64,000 nt of DNA from Vigna angularis. Taxonomy: Eukaryota > Streptophyta > Magnoliopsida > Fabales > Fabaceae. Where the stretch lies: positions 19,828,501 through 19,892,500 of the forward strand of contig NC_068971.1 in NCBI RefSeq assembly GCF_016808095.1. The letters run 5' to 3'. The stretch's first letter is position 1, and each line of letters begins with the position of its first letter. The notes beneath the pieces are model-generated. The model did not search any database. It had not been told where the DNA came from and saw nothing but the letters and a program-made list of their open reading frames with translations. The position numbers were made by a program, and so were the translations under genes. Of the stretch, positions 14,838 through 25,642 are shown one piece after another.

Positions 14838-15050
14838 AAGACCGAGCGCTCTTTAGGACGAACGTTCGGTATGAGACCGAGCGCTATTTAGAACGAACGT
14901 TCGGTATTAGACCGAGCGCTATTTAGGACGAACGTTCGGTATTTGACCGAGCGCTATTTAGGACGAACGTTCGGTATTTGACCGAGCGCTATTTAGGACG
15001 AACGTTCGGTATTAGACCGAGCGCTATTTAGGACGAACGCTCAGTGTAAA
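14838..15050 (+). repeat. 35-bp tandem repeat, about 6 copies
   Basis: The unit is 'gaccgagcgctatttaggac' followed by 'gaacgttcggtattt'. Copies differ by one to three bases. Each unit contains the palindrome 'gaacgttc'. The array lies inside the solo LTR and shares the 'cgttcggt' vocabulary spread through the rest of that LTR. Confidence 0.9.
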
Positions 15051-16240
15051 ACCGGTCGTTACTTAATTCCGTACCATTTAAAACGTACGACAACTCTATG
15101 TTGAGCCGAGCGCTCAAACATAGCAATTCGAAATAAGGATGCTCGTTCTCAAATTGAATTCTTCCCAATGAAAGAATTCTACTCTAAGTTACTTCCAGGG
15201 AACACGAACGGTCTAAGACCGTACGGTGACGAGCGTAATTTATCATAGGAGAATTATCATATCCAGATTTTTCAACTATCTTAACTTTAACATTTTCCAT
15301 ATGATTCATATCTAGTAAATTCATATCCATGCTTCATTTTCATACTATACAGATCTCATCATTTTAATACATTCACCCATACCATAACCATGCATCTTTC
15401 ATACGTATCCAAATCAACATACATTTCAACCAACAGAAAACATACACAACATCAGTGATCGTTCATACAACTCAAACAGCATACTTTTCATATATCCAGA
15501 TCAAATCATGCAGCATACAAGTATAAATTAAACATATAAGCTTCCCTTACCTGGATAGCAGTGTACGCCCTAATGCAAAAGTTGGGTTTGTCTCTTACAG
15601 CGTTCAACCCTTAGTTTCACTAGACACTCTCACTTGATCTAAACACCAAAATCAGGGATTACTCAGATACAGTCCATGCATGAACCGAGAGAAATGGTTT
15701 CGTATGAAACCCTAAATGGACAACTACTAGAGAAGGGAACTTACCAGCTTAGATTCCAATTCTGTTCGGTCCAAAAGGAAGATCACAGCTGGACGAACGT
15801 TCCTACGGTTCTGAAACGTGATCGGAGAAGAGCTTGGTGAGTTACAGTAGAGAGAAGTTAGAAGGTTCTAGAGAGAAGTTGGAGAAGATGAAGGTTTGAG
15901 TTTCGTGAGGTAGAAGATGAGTGGTGCAGGTGAGAGAGAGAGTTTTCAAAAATCTAATTTTGTTAAACTTACGTTCGTTTGAACGAACGCCTCCCAAGCC
16001 GACACCTGTACACCAAACTCTGAATTGGAAGCTTCTCCCGCGACAGGTGGCGTGTGTGCATGTGGTGCAAGGTGCGTTTTTAATGCTTTCAGAGTAATGA
16101 TGAGGCTCGGTTCACAGTGCACAGCAGAGTGGTGTATGGGATTGGTGAGTGGGTTTTAATGTGTGAGTGTGGAAGTGGAGTGTATTAATGGTGATGTGAC
16201 AGAAATTACTACTGCTAATTATTAGGGGTCTCACATAAAT

Positions 16241-16257
16241 CATATTAATAAAATTAA

Positions 16258-16299
<42 letters not shown>

Positions 16300-17025
16300 C
16301 ACTTTTGTTATTTTTCTAAAATATAATTACTGTTTTATAAATGAGTTGGTCTCGTGTAATTCTAATTAGGCTGTAGGTATCAAATACAAAAGGAAAATTG
16401 CCATTTGACGTTTACGTTTTTCATTTACTTTCATCTTATAACCTGAATTTAATAATACAATTGTATATTTAAGTAATAAAAAAAATGTAAACAAAATTTT
16501 AAAGTAAAATAATATGATTCGTTCTTGTGAAATGATATTATAAAAATATGATTGTGGCAATCTATCATGGTCAAGGGAACCACATGAAACCACATGACAA
16601 ACAAAAGTTATGAATAATTTAATAATCTTTCAGGGGATTGATTTCTTTAACCTTGCTCATGTGTCAATTCCAAATATATCTTTGGTTTTAGAAGGACAAA
16701 TTACAGTTATCTTTTTTATGTTCTCTTGTTTTTCTTTTTTAGGATTTTGGTTAAATATGTATTAACCAAATTAATTCGATGTAAATTTTTTCGTAATTGG
16801 ACTAACAAATTATTATTATTTATTTAAATTAGAGTGTATTGATTTAAGGTTCTGTAATTAAAATAAAATTAATATGTAAGTCATTTATATTGTATATCAA
16901 TTTCATAAATATGTTTAATTTATTGAATTCTCTTTTTACAGTGAATTTCAATAAGAAATTTATGTATTTCTTTTCAATAATAATATGTTTTTATCTAAAA
17001 ATGGAATGATATATGGAGATTAAAT
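16241..17025. other. AT-rich intergenic DNA with a (TA)n run at 16262-16294
   Basis: No gene is seen. The 75-codon minus-strand frame at 16366-16593 has no recognisable features. Confidence 0.5.
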
Positions 17026-17030
17026 GTAGA

Positions 17031-17414
17031 TGTTGGAAGTCCCACATCGACTAGAGATAAGGCCAAATGATAATATATAAGTAAGGTGCAAACCTCACCT
17101 TACAAGCCGGTTTTGTGGGGATGAGTTAGGCATAAACTCACTTTTTAATATGGTATCAGAGCCAGGTTAGAGCCTATCCTAGCAAGTTCTAAGTGGGCAT
17201 TCTATTCTTCTCTTCCACCCGCAATCGGGCCGCTATCGGACCACCCAATTTCTACTATCACGCACGAGATGTCTATACCTCGGCGTGAAGGGGGTGTGTT
17301 GGAAGTCCCACATCGACTAGAGATAAGGCCAAATGATAATATATAAGTGAGGTGCAAACCTCACCTTACAAGCCGGTTGTGGGGATGAGTTAGGCATAAA
17401 CTCACTTTCTAATA
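17031..17414 (+). mobile_element. Complete TRIM retrotransposon (384 bp) with perfect 5-bp target duplication
   Basis: Two near-identical LTRs (17031-17150 and 17297-17414) begin 'tgttggaagtcccacatcga' and end 'aactcacttt[t/c]taata'. Directly after the 5' LTR comes 'tggtatcagagcc' (17151-17163), the classic primer-binding site for initiator tRNA-Met. Directly before the 3' LTR is the purine tract 'gaagggggtg' (17287-17296). The internal domain is only about 146 bases with no protein, which defines a terminal-repeat retrotransposon in miniature. The pentamer 'gtaga' flanks it at 17026-17030 and 17415-17419. The LTRs differ by a few substitutions and a short indel, so the insertion is fairly young. 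It must rely on enzymes of another element. Confidence 0.93.
17151..17163 (+). promoter_or_regulatory. Primer-binding site of the TRIM (initiator tRNA-Met)
   Basis: 'tggtatcagagcc' immediately follows the 5' LTR and is complementary to the 3' end of plant initiator tRNA-Met, the usual primer for these elements. Confidence 0.85.
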
Positions 17415-18085
17415 GTAGAGAAGAATATGAACAAGACGAAGAGGAATTAAAGTGGTCAAATTAGAAATGTAAGTGCAAGAATATAAATTACATTAAACTA
17501 AATTATCAAAGATAAAATAGAAATCCATGAAGAAAATCTAAGAAAGTAATGATCCAATTATAACAATCATCATTGGATTTGTTATTTTTGTTGATCATGG
17601 CGTTTAGAAAGTGTTTGAACTGTAATCACAATTTATCACACTTTCTTTTATATTTATATTTTTTTCTATTTCTCTAATAATTAAGCAAAAATAAAATAAG
17701 AAGAAAATATATAATTTGAAAGAACTGTTTAAAATTATCCATGAACTCACTTTCTAATAGTAGAGAAGAATATGAACAAGACGAAGAGGAATTAAAGTGG
17801 TCAAATTAGAAATGTAAGTGCAAGAATATAAATTACATTAAACTAAATTATCAAAGATAAAATAGAAATCCATGAAGAAAATCTAAGAAAGTAATGATCC
17901 AATTATAACAATCATCATTGGATTTGTTATTTTTGTTGATCATGGCGTTTAGAAAGTGTTTGAACTGTAATCACAATTTATCACACTTTCTTTTATATTT
18001 ATATTTTTTTCTATTTCTCTAATAATTAAGCAAAAATAAAATAAGAAGAAAATATATAATTTGAAAGAACTGTTTAAAATTATCC
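17399..18085. repeat. Perfect 342-bp tandem duplication
   Basis: Copy 1 (17399-17740) and copy 2 (17744-18085) read identically base for base, separated by 'atg'. The unit begins with the last 16 bases of the TRIM 3' LTR, so the duplication happened after that insertion. The unit is AT-rich and non-coding. Confidence 0.93.
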
Positions 18086-18470
18086 CTTTGTGTCAACTAT
18101 GTCCATTGAGCTCACGCTTTGCAACGATTATCATATGTCTTAACTTTTTTTTTTATCTCATGTAGTTCATCTTTTGATTCTATTTAGTAAATTCTTTTCT
18201 TGACGCACTTTTTGAATTTTCGATCATTCTTTAATTTTCACTCGTTGGTTTTACCTTGATTGTCTTTTCATTTTGATTTTCTTCTTTCGATTCCCTACAT
18301 AATCATATCCTTTTTACTCTTGCCCTCGATATCTTCGTATTTCGATGTATTTATCTCGAAACTTTCTTTTGATTTCTCAATTTTGACACCCTTAACGTCC
18401 TTACATTACAACTGAATTTCCTTATTAACTTATTTTCTCATGTAGTTTGAAAATTAATAAAAGTATTTTA
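18086..18470. other. Intergenic DNA, no gene seen
   Basis: Pyrimidine-rich, with repeated 'ttttgat' and 'cttttgattc' words. No recognised feature. Confidence 0.45.
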
Positions 18471-19786
18471 CATAAAGAAGAAATAATATATAACTTATTG
18501 GCAAGCGTACCAAATCATTCAAATAATATAAAATGGTAAGACCAAATATCGTTTTCCAAGAGACTCACGTAATACTAGTTAATTGCACTATTAACAACTT
18601 ATATAGACTCAAGAACAATATATCAATTAAAAAACAATTGCAAAGAAGATAAAATTTTAACTATACAAGTTTGAACTTTGGTGTTTGAAGACACTTAGAC
18701 ATGGATTAGACTAGAAATGGTATGAAATGACATTGTTAATGTTAGTTTTCACCTATTTACTCTTGTGCATACACAGTTTCATCTCCTCTCCATCAAATTA
18801 CTAAAGTCAATCCACAAAATTACTCTAGCCCTAATTCCTTAGGTGAAAGAGCCTAGCTTTTCCCTATTAAACTCCAATTTCTTAGAAAATCTAACAAGCA
18901 AAACTCACATTATGAACTAGGATCTAAGACAAAAAGTGAATAATCTTTCATTCCTAGAATCAATGAACCACTAGGACTCTTGTTTCAGTTCTAGATTACA
19001 CAAGATACATTCTCATACCCATGAATCAAAGATCAAGCCATGAACATCTCTATTACATGAAAGCTTTAAGATTGGAAACAAGAATACTAGCAATTGATAG
19101 AAAAGGCATATATATTCGAATCATTCAACAAATACACAACAGTTCAAAGGTTACATCTATCCCCAACAAGATGGGTTTGACTCTCCATTTCCATGGAGAG
19201 CCTTAGAGCTTACAAAATGACCATGCAAGAAGAAGAAGAACCCAAAGAGGAAGAAGGGAGTGTTCCCACAAACCCTAGAAGCCCTTCAAGCTCTCCTCTA
19301 AGTGAAATCACGCCTCCAAACCATCAAAGACCCAAACCCATTCGCATTTTAGGTTTAAATAAGCTCAAACTGCCACATCAGCAAAGGTGGCGCTTAAGCG
19401 AGAAATTCTGATAGCATAATGGCGTTCAGCGCCCTCTGCTAAGGGGCGCTCAGCCTGAGCACACCATAAATCAGCCTCTGTGTAGTTTGTGTAGGTGGCG
19501 CTCAATGCCCCTAACCTGCCTAACTCTGCTGCACTGCATCTTTTTCTTTTTTTCTACAGATATGCTTATTTCTGTGGCTAGTTCAGTTCTTTACATTGTT
19601 GGAGATTCTTCCAAGCACATTATTAGCTACAAAATAAAGGGATTATAGACGAAATTACATTAAAGTAGCCCAAAACACATTTATTTAGAAAACAAGACAA
19701 AACAAGAGGATTAAACAAGTTATAAGCTAAAAAAGAGTTGATTTTGCTACTAAAATGATGTCTAGATAATGATAAGAATTAACATT

Positions 19787-19790
<4 letters not shown>
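18471..19790 (+). mobile_element. Probable LTR or 3' fragment of an Athila-like Ty3/gypsy element
   Basis: The text 'ttggcaagcgtaccaaatca' followed by 'aaatggtaagaccaaatatc' and 'ccaagagactcacg' resembles a conserved segment found near the ends of plant Athila-type elements. Further on are 'ggcgctcagc' motifs (19420-19500) that are typical of legume copies. There are no open frames of note. Boundaries and target duplication were not found. The stretch ends at a (TA)n run. Confidence 0.4.

Positions 19791-19822
<32 letters not shown>
19791..19822. repeat. (TA)n microsatellite
   Basis: A short uninterrupted TA run. Confidence 0.9.
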
Positions 19823-19823
<1 letters not shown>

Positions 19824-22095
19824 CATCCATTCTCCTTCTCCTAATATATTAGAAAGATATAGGATGTAATATATATGAAGTAAAAATCTAGTGTGTAAAA
19901 TATTATGTAAAAATTGTAATGTATATAAATATGTAAAATGTATATAAATATGTAAAAACATATCTTCAAGGTTATATTTTTGTTTTATCAAATTTCAAGT
20001 ATAATATAATTATCCCTAAAATAGTAAATGCATTGTACAATATTACAAATGTTAAATTATACAATTCAAAATAGCAAACAATAAGAGGAACAATGAATTG
20101 ACTGAAGCAATGTAAGTTATCAAAGGTAGGGTCACTGCTCTATTATAGAGTTAAAGACTTGAAAGAGCCCATAAGTCATAAGGCTTAGCTTAATTTAGAA
20201 GAAACAATCCTCCACAACTTTCTAGAGGTTATAACCCAAAAAACGCTTAATGGTGAAATGGGAAAATATTGTGACAATCAAAGTATTTTTCACATTTTCT
20301 GTCGTTCAGGTTGGATTTGAGCGATTGAGCATTTAACTAAGATACCAAATAGGTTATGAAGATTTCATTGTTGGATGAAAGAAATCGTTTGGCATAAGGT
20401 ATGGTCTAGCCTATGTAAGGCTTTTGCTGAAAACGCTTTTTCAAGTTATCTTTGTTTATACAAAAGTGTGTTTAATTAAGTTGTCTTTCAACACAAATTT
20501 TTGGATAATCGTTTAAAGCTTTTATCTTACTTTCCAAAAACATCTTTTGAAATTTTATCACATATTAAGAGTTTGTTTGAGCATTTCTTAGCAATTTATA
20601 ACACGAGTGTATTCAGCAAGAATCTTATTAGGTAGAATTTATTATAATTGATTATGAAAATTAGTATAAATACATATTGTGTGGTATGCATGAGACATAC
20701 AATAGATTAAGCAAATATACATATCTATGACTATAATAGTAGATGGTTAAAAGTTGAGGGAGAAGTTCCTATGCAATGCAACATTAGTATATGCACAACA
20801 TGAGTTCTAATGAATTGGTTTCATGATTTGTGGGTTCACTTTTAAATCTATGTCCTGAATTAGATCAGATATTAGTATCTAGTTGTATGTGTGATATTCT
20901 TTTTTTTAATAATATATCTATATGTGGTATATGTAATTATTGTATGTTTAATTTTAAATAAAAATAAATTAGTGTTACTTATTAATTAAAATATATCTTT
21001 TATATGTATTTTCTTAAGATAAAAAGTTTTCAATAATTTATCTTTCAATATAATATATTGTTGTGATGTGATGTAATGAAACACCAATAGATATATAAGT
21101 GTATATGAAAAAAAAAACTTTAAAAAAGATAGAAAGTTTTTTTTTTACTTTTTATTTTTACTATGTCTTGTAAATTTTTATTTTTATTCATAATTAAGCA
21201 ATTTTAGATTTGCATTTTATATTAATATAAGCCTTGTAAAAGTCCTTTAATAAATATTATAATACAGTTGATAGTTAAATTTTTATTATTTCGCCTTACT
21301 ACTTTTAGTAAAAGCTCATCTTCCAATCAATTTTTTTCATCTAATAAACTTCAATTCAAGATTTATAATTAAGGAGATGAAGATCACTTGGCTAAAGGAA
21401 TTGAATCCAATATCACCCAGACAAGATCTACTATTTATCTTTTGTTCAGATTTTCCAAATTAAATAGGTTAAATTCCAATTTCTATTTTTATTTCTTTAA
21501 TTTTTTGTTTATTTTAAATTTCTAACTTTGAACTACATTGCTTTTAATTCGTCAAGCATTATCTAAACTATTTTTATTTCATCTATATAAAGCATTGTCG
21601 AAACTGTAAAACCAAAAAGCAACACATTTTAAAATTAGAGATGTAAAAACCAAGAATTTTAAAGATTTTGGAGTGGACAGGTGTGTGGGAATAATGGGAT
21701 CGAATGATTTATATTAAAATAATATTACTATATAAAGGAAAATTTCAAATGTTCGTCCCATTTTCTGATACAATCATTTCTCTCCAAATCTTCTTCTCTC
21801 TTCTTTTCTCCTCCTTCTCTCTTCTTTTCTCCTCCTTCTCTCTAAAAATATCTCATCTTACTTCATCTGATTTTCAATCAGACCGAACTTAAGTAATCTT
21901 GGAGTCAAAAACATCCTTTTTCACCAATCAAAGTCTTGTTTAGAGTTCGTAAGTCTCGATTTCTTGAGCTCTTGTGAGATTCCAAAACTTTTTGACACAT
22001 GCAAGCCAAGTTTCTGGTTGCATGTGTTCATCAACTTCCTCTTCCCATTCCTGATCACATTTATGGTCTTTTGGTGGTCTATCCTCATCAATCAG
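19823..22095. other. AT-rich intergenic DNA
   Basis: No gene is seen. There is a pyrimidine tract with a duplicated 'ctctcttcttttctcctcctt' unit at about 21780-21842. The last part (about 21930-22095) is probably the continuation of the LTR interrupted by the CACTA element that starts at 22099. Confidence 0.45.
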
Positions 22096-22109
22096 TGACA
22101 CTACAAGAA

Positions 22110-22430
22110 AAAATTGAATTACATACAATCAAAATCCGTATATAAGACCCAAAATCCATATATAACACTTGATTACATATGACTTACATACGGACAAAAA
22201 TCCGTATATAAAACTGTCGTAGCTACTTTATATATGGATATATCCGTATATAAATTATATACGGATATATCCGTATGTAAATTATATACAGAAAAATCCG
22301 TATATAAAATCCGTATGTAAATTACATACGGATAAATTCGTATGTAAAATCCGTATATAAATTACATACGGAGAAATTCGTATATAAAATTCGTATGTAA
22401 ATTACATACGGATAAATCCGTATATAACTA
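22110..22430. repeat. Left subterminal repeat array of the CACTA element
   Basis: At least ten copies of a 12-15 bp word related to 'atccgtatataaa' or 'attacatacggat' occur in alternating orientation. The matching right-hand array lies at 26440-26670. Confidence 0.88.
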
Positions 22431-22795
22431 TAATTTTTAAAAAAAAAATTAGATGATCTCACATTTATACCCAATAACTAATAGTTTCATATACTGATAA
22501 AAATAAAATAAAACTACAAAGCATAATCCAACATAATCCACATTTCCCAACATAATGTTTGACAGAAGTTGAAGAGAAATAAAAAATTCTCAACATAATC
22601 CACATTTCCTATCTTAATCAAGTCTGAAAAAAAAAATGTTTGAGAGAAGTTCAACAGAAATAGAAAATTCCCAACATAATCCACAGTTCCTAGCTTAATC
22701 AAGTCTGAGAAAAACGAAAAGAAAGAAAAAGCAATGTCAGGAAAAAACAAATGAGTGAAAGCTATTAACATTAATTGTATACGTAAAAAGAAGTC

Positions 22796-23134
22796 TTACT
22801 TTTGGCAATTCAAGTCATTGGACATGATTTTGCACTCTTTGCAAAGATTATTGTCTCTGTCTTTATCTAGGTTAGGAACCTGAGAGCCTGATTCCTTTAG
22901 ACACTTACAAGCAGCACGTTTTTCTTCCTTCATAGGTGATGAAAATATGATTTGTTTCATCCCATAGCAGTAAGAAGTTGAAGGGGCATCACTTTTCTTG
23001 GTTAGATAATCTAAGCATTGCTTCGCTAAGGCTTTTTTCTGCTCACAAGTTAAGCCCTTTGATGACTGTGTGGCAGTAACTGTGAAGACAAACACAATTA
23101 GCAGAGTGAAGAATGATACAAAGATAGTCTTCAT
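22796..23134 (-). CDS. Non-specific lipid-transfer-protein-like gene captured in the CACTA element
   Basis: An open frame of 112 aa on the minus strand. Residues 1 to about 23 are a typical signal peptide ('MKTIFVSFFTLLIVFVFTV'). The mature part resembles type 1 nsLTPs: an N-terminal 'LTCEQ', a 'CLDYLTKK' segment, a 'AACKCLKES' Cys-X-Cys motif, then 'VPNLDK' and a cysteine-rich end. Members of this family normally carry eight cysteines, including a Cys-Cys pair at the third and fourth positions. Here that pair is reduced to a single Cys ('SYCYGM'), so one disulfide is likely lost. The start used is the second in-frame ATG, at 23134, because it opens the signal peptide; 25 codons upstream are also open. 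The gene is within a transposon, so it may be an unexpressed transduplicate. An intron near the stop ('aaaagtaagac') is possible. Confidence 0.6.
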   Translation of the reverse strand: MKTIFVSFFTLLIVFVFTVTATQSSKGLTCEQKKALAKQCLDYLTKKSDAPSTSYCYGMKQIIFSSPMKEEKRAACKCLKESGSQVPNLDKDRDNNLCKECKIMSNDLNCQK

Positions 23135-23446
23135 TGAGCCGAAAAAATCATAGTCATCAGAGCAAAACAAAAAGCTATAAAAGATTAAACTGCATTTTAC
23201 ATAGACCACACATTTACCTTAATTTTACAGTCAAAGTTAAGTTCCTAAATTTTATACATTATAAATAACTTAAGTACATTGATTGACAGAAATATATATA
23301 GAAACGATCAAGCCTGTGGTTTGGCATTAACCACCTTCCTGAAAATCACTCAATCACCCACATATATATAGAAACGAACAAACCACTCAATCAACACATC
23401 CAAAAAACACATACCAATTTTTCATCAAAAATTCATAGTAGTTATC

Positions 23447-23650
23447 ATGAGTGCAGCAACCAGAGCTTGGATTGTTACATCCAGCATTGGGGCAGTGGAG
23501 GCCTTGAAGGATCAACTGGGGTGTGCAGGTGGAATTATGCCTTGAGATCACTCCAGCAACATGCCAGGACCAACATCGGATCATTCACTCAGACCAAGAG
23601 CTTGTCCTCTGCAACAAAGTGCCCACTGCCAACAAAACAAGCAACCCAAT
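23447..23650 (+). pseudogene. Wound-responsive family (DUF3774) fragment with a frameshift
   Basis: From the ATG at 23447 the frame encodes 'MSAATRAWIVTSSIGAVEAL' then 'KDQLG'. It then continues only after a one-base shift as 'VCRWNYALRSLQQHARTNIG' and 'SFTQTKSLSSATK'. This is the layout of the small plant wound-responsive proteins, which begin with a similar Ser/Thr-Arg-Ala-Trp start, an 'EALKDQLG.CRWNY.LRS' core and a basic Ser-rich tail. One base is missing near 23520. The conserved C-terminal part of the family is not seen, so the copy is truncated as well as frameshifted. It lies within the CACTA element on the opposite strand to the other two captured genes. Confidence 0.72.
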
Positions 23651-24027
23651 CAACCTTATTAACACCAAAATATGTTCAGAGTTTGGAATTTCAAAATAAA
23701 TTGTGAAAGAATGATTGATTGCCGATGATTTTGAAATACACACAAGAGCGGGACATGTAAAATGGACACAAACCTCAAACTTCAGGTGACCTAGAAAATG
23801 GACCCAAGTAATGTAAAATAAAAAATATATGGAAATTGAAGAACAATCAAACATAATCCCACATTCAAGTTCTCATTTTTCGCTCCCTGCAGAATAGAGC
23901 AAAATTGAATAAAACAAAAATGTATATATCTGCAACAACTATAATTGCCAACAAACCCAAAGACAACATCCATAACACAACACTGTCAATTACAATAGCA
24001 AAGACAATATCTTTTTAGCAGCACTAC

Positions 24028-25642
24028 ACATTGTTGGGAACATCTAATTGAAAGAATCTAGTATGGTGGTTCTTTTGAGCCACAATAACCAAAAATTTGG
24101 GATTCCAGTTCTCATCTAAAAACTTGCAAGCCTAATTTAAAAAAGTAATTAACCACAGAATAAACAAACGCATAGTTAAAATATTGTTTGATCAGGCCAT
24201 CGAATACGCACCTCTATAATTTGATGGAGCTCGATGTTTAAAACTTGATTGAACTGGGACTCAATGACTCCATTCCTAAATAGAGAAAAAAAATATAGAA
24301 AGTACTAAAAGAATAAAATATACAACATTTTTACAAATATTCACAAAATAATAAAAATAACAACTACAAAAATAAAGGTTTGCAGAGTATACCCCATCAA
24401 CGTAATTTCATAGCATAATTCTAAAATTAATCATTCAATTAAAAAAGGGAAATAATTTAATGAAGCCATACATAGACCTAGAACAAAAAATTTAATAAAA
24501 CATCAAAACAATAAAAATTAGTACAAACGCAATTTAAAATTTGGGAAAATGTTAACCTGAATATGATTATATTCTGAGGCTTTTTATTCCCAAAACTTGT
24601 ATAGAAGTCAAGAAGTAATTCCCTGCAAATATAAAATAAAATAATAAATAATGTATAGCTCCATATAACATATACCTTGTTAAAAGCATAATTCCAATAG
24701 CTGTCATAACTGGAATTGACTTCATAATATAATGCAAGAAATACTTTAATGGCTACGGATGAACTTAGAAAAGTAACCACAAGTGTATTAAAGACAATAA
24801 AAAACTGTATACATATATAGCTGCAATGGCTATAAAAGAACTATATATATTACGTCTATCAATAAACCAAATTTTAATAAAATAGATGTCATCAATAGAC
24901 AAATTCACGAATTACAAACAAATATACGTTTACCTAATTATGCCTTCATCCACCCCATCGGAGACTTTCTTAAACAAATTGTCAATCATTTCAACCCTCG
25001 GAGACTGGGTTCGGACACATGCTCTATTAGAGGCCACTCCATAGAGCTAACCACCTAAACATCAACATATTACTTGTGCAATGTTAAATAATTATTGGTT
25101 TGAAATAAATACGCATCATAACAACACACACGATTCCTGAACAATTACCGCTGCAATTGAAGGAATATCGGTTTGCCCTGGGGAGCCATGAGACACGTCC
25201 ATGCCAATAATGATGGTAGGAGCTTTGGAAACAACTGGGATAGAAGGAGCATGTTCAGCTCCTAAAATAGAATTCAAGCCACCAAGCTGCAATGAACAAA
25301 AATCAGTGATAACAAACGAAATACAAGATGTTGAGCATAAATACAGTGCAAAATACCATACCTTGGCATTGATCTTCAATAAAACATTGATCAAATACTG
25401 ATCATTGACCTTTGGGGCACTATACACTATGTAACAACCCCAAAATCAGCTAGATTCCTCTTTTTCCACGGACCTTCGAGATTCAATTAATTCTAATCAA
25501 TAATGAAACTTGAACAATTACATTTAAGGATGAATCATATACGTTACCATATAGTTCAGAATTCCTCTCAGGAAGAAGACAAAAAAGAAATTCTGGAACC
25601 CCTGGAAGTTCGTATTGCAATAATTGAAGCATTTTCTCCACC
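24028..25642 (-). pseudogene. AGO4-like Argonaute fragment (PIWI region, seven exons with introns)
   Basis: Minus-strand exons: 25642-25558, 25473-25362, 25286-25149, 25054-24934, 24622-24557, 24275-24212 and 24131-about 24028. They encode, in order, stretches such as 'LPGVPEFLFCLLPER', 'WKKRNLADFGVVT', 'KVNDQYLINVLLKINAK', 'LGGLNSILGAEHAPSIPVV', 'APTIIIGMDVSHGSPGQTD', 'RTQSPRVEMIDNLFKKVSD', 'ELLLDFYTSFGNKKP', 'ESQFNQVLNIELHQIIE' and 'ACKFLDENWNPKF'. These match the middle and PIWI domains of the AGO4/6/9 clade, which bind 24-nt siRNAs in RNA-directed DNA methylation. Breaks: a TAG stop at 25429-25427, a frame change shortly after it, a deletion-frameshift in the exon 25054-24934, and Asn in place of the second catalytic Asp ('FR-N-GV' where functional PIWI has 'FRDG'). 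The N-terminal, PAZ and final PIWI parts are absent. Retained introns show capture of genomic DNA, not cDNA. Confidence 0.9.

Larger units (their letters stand above)
13512..16235 (+). mobile_element. Solo LTR (2724 bp) with perfect 5-bp target duplication
   Basis: The element begins 'tgtaacatccc' and ends 'ggggtctcaca', that is TG...CA, as LTRs do. It is flanked by the identical pentamer 'taaat' at 13507-13511 and 16236-16240. There is no primer-binding site, gag-pol or second LTR, so it is best read as a solo LTR left by recombination between two LTRs. It contains a (TA)n run at 14010-14060 and a 35-bp tandem repeat. Related LTR sequence occurs in inverse orientation around 26.7-28.7 kb and in direct orientation at 29.9-32.1 kb; all share 'gaccgtccggact', a 'cgaggttagtc' motif and 'gatgatcattgcaa'. 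Confidence 0.85.

Noticed and set aside
14838..15050. CRISPR-like array
   Set aside because: The units are contiguous tandem repeats without unique spacers, in plant nuclear DNA.
23387..23584. Cysteine-containing 65-codon minus-strand frame
   Set aside because: It is antisense to the wound-responsive fragment, which explains the sequence better.
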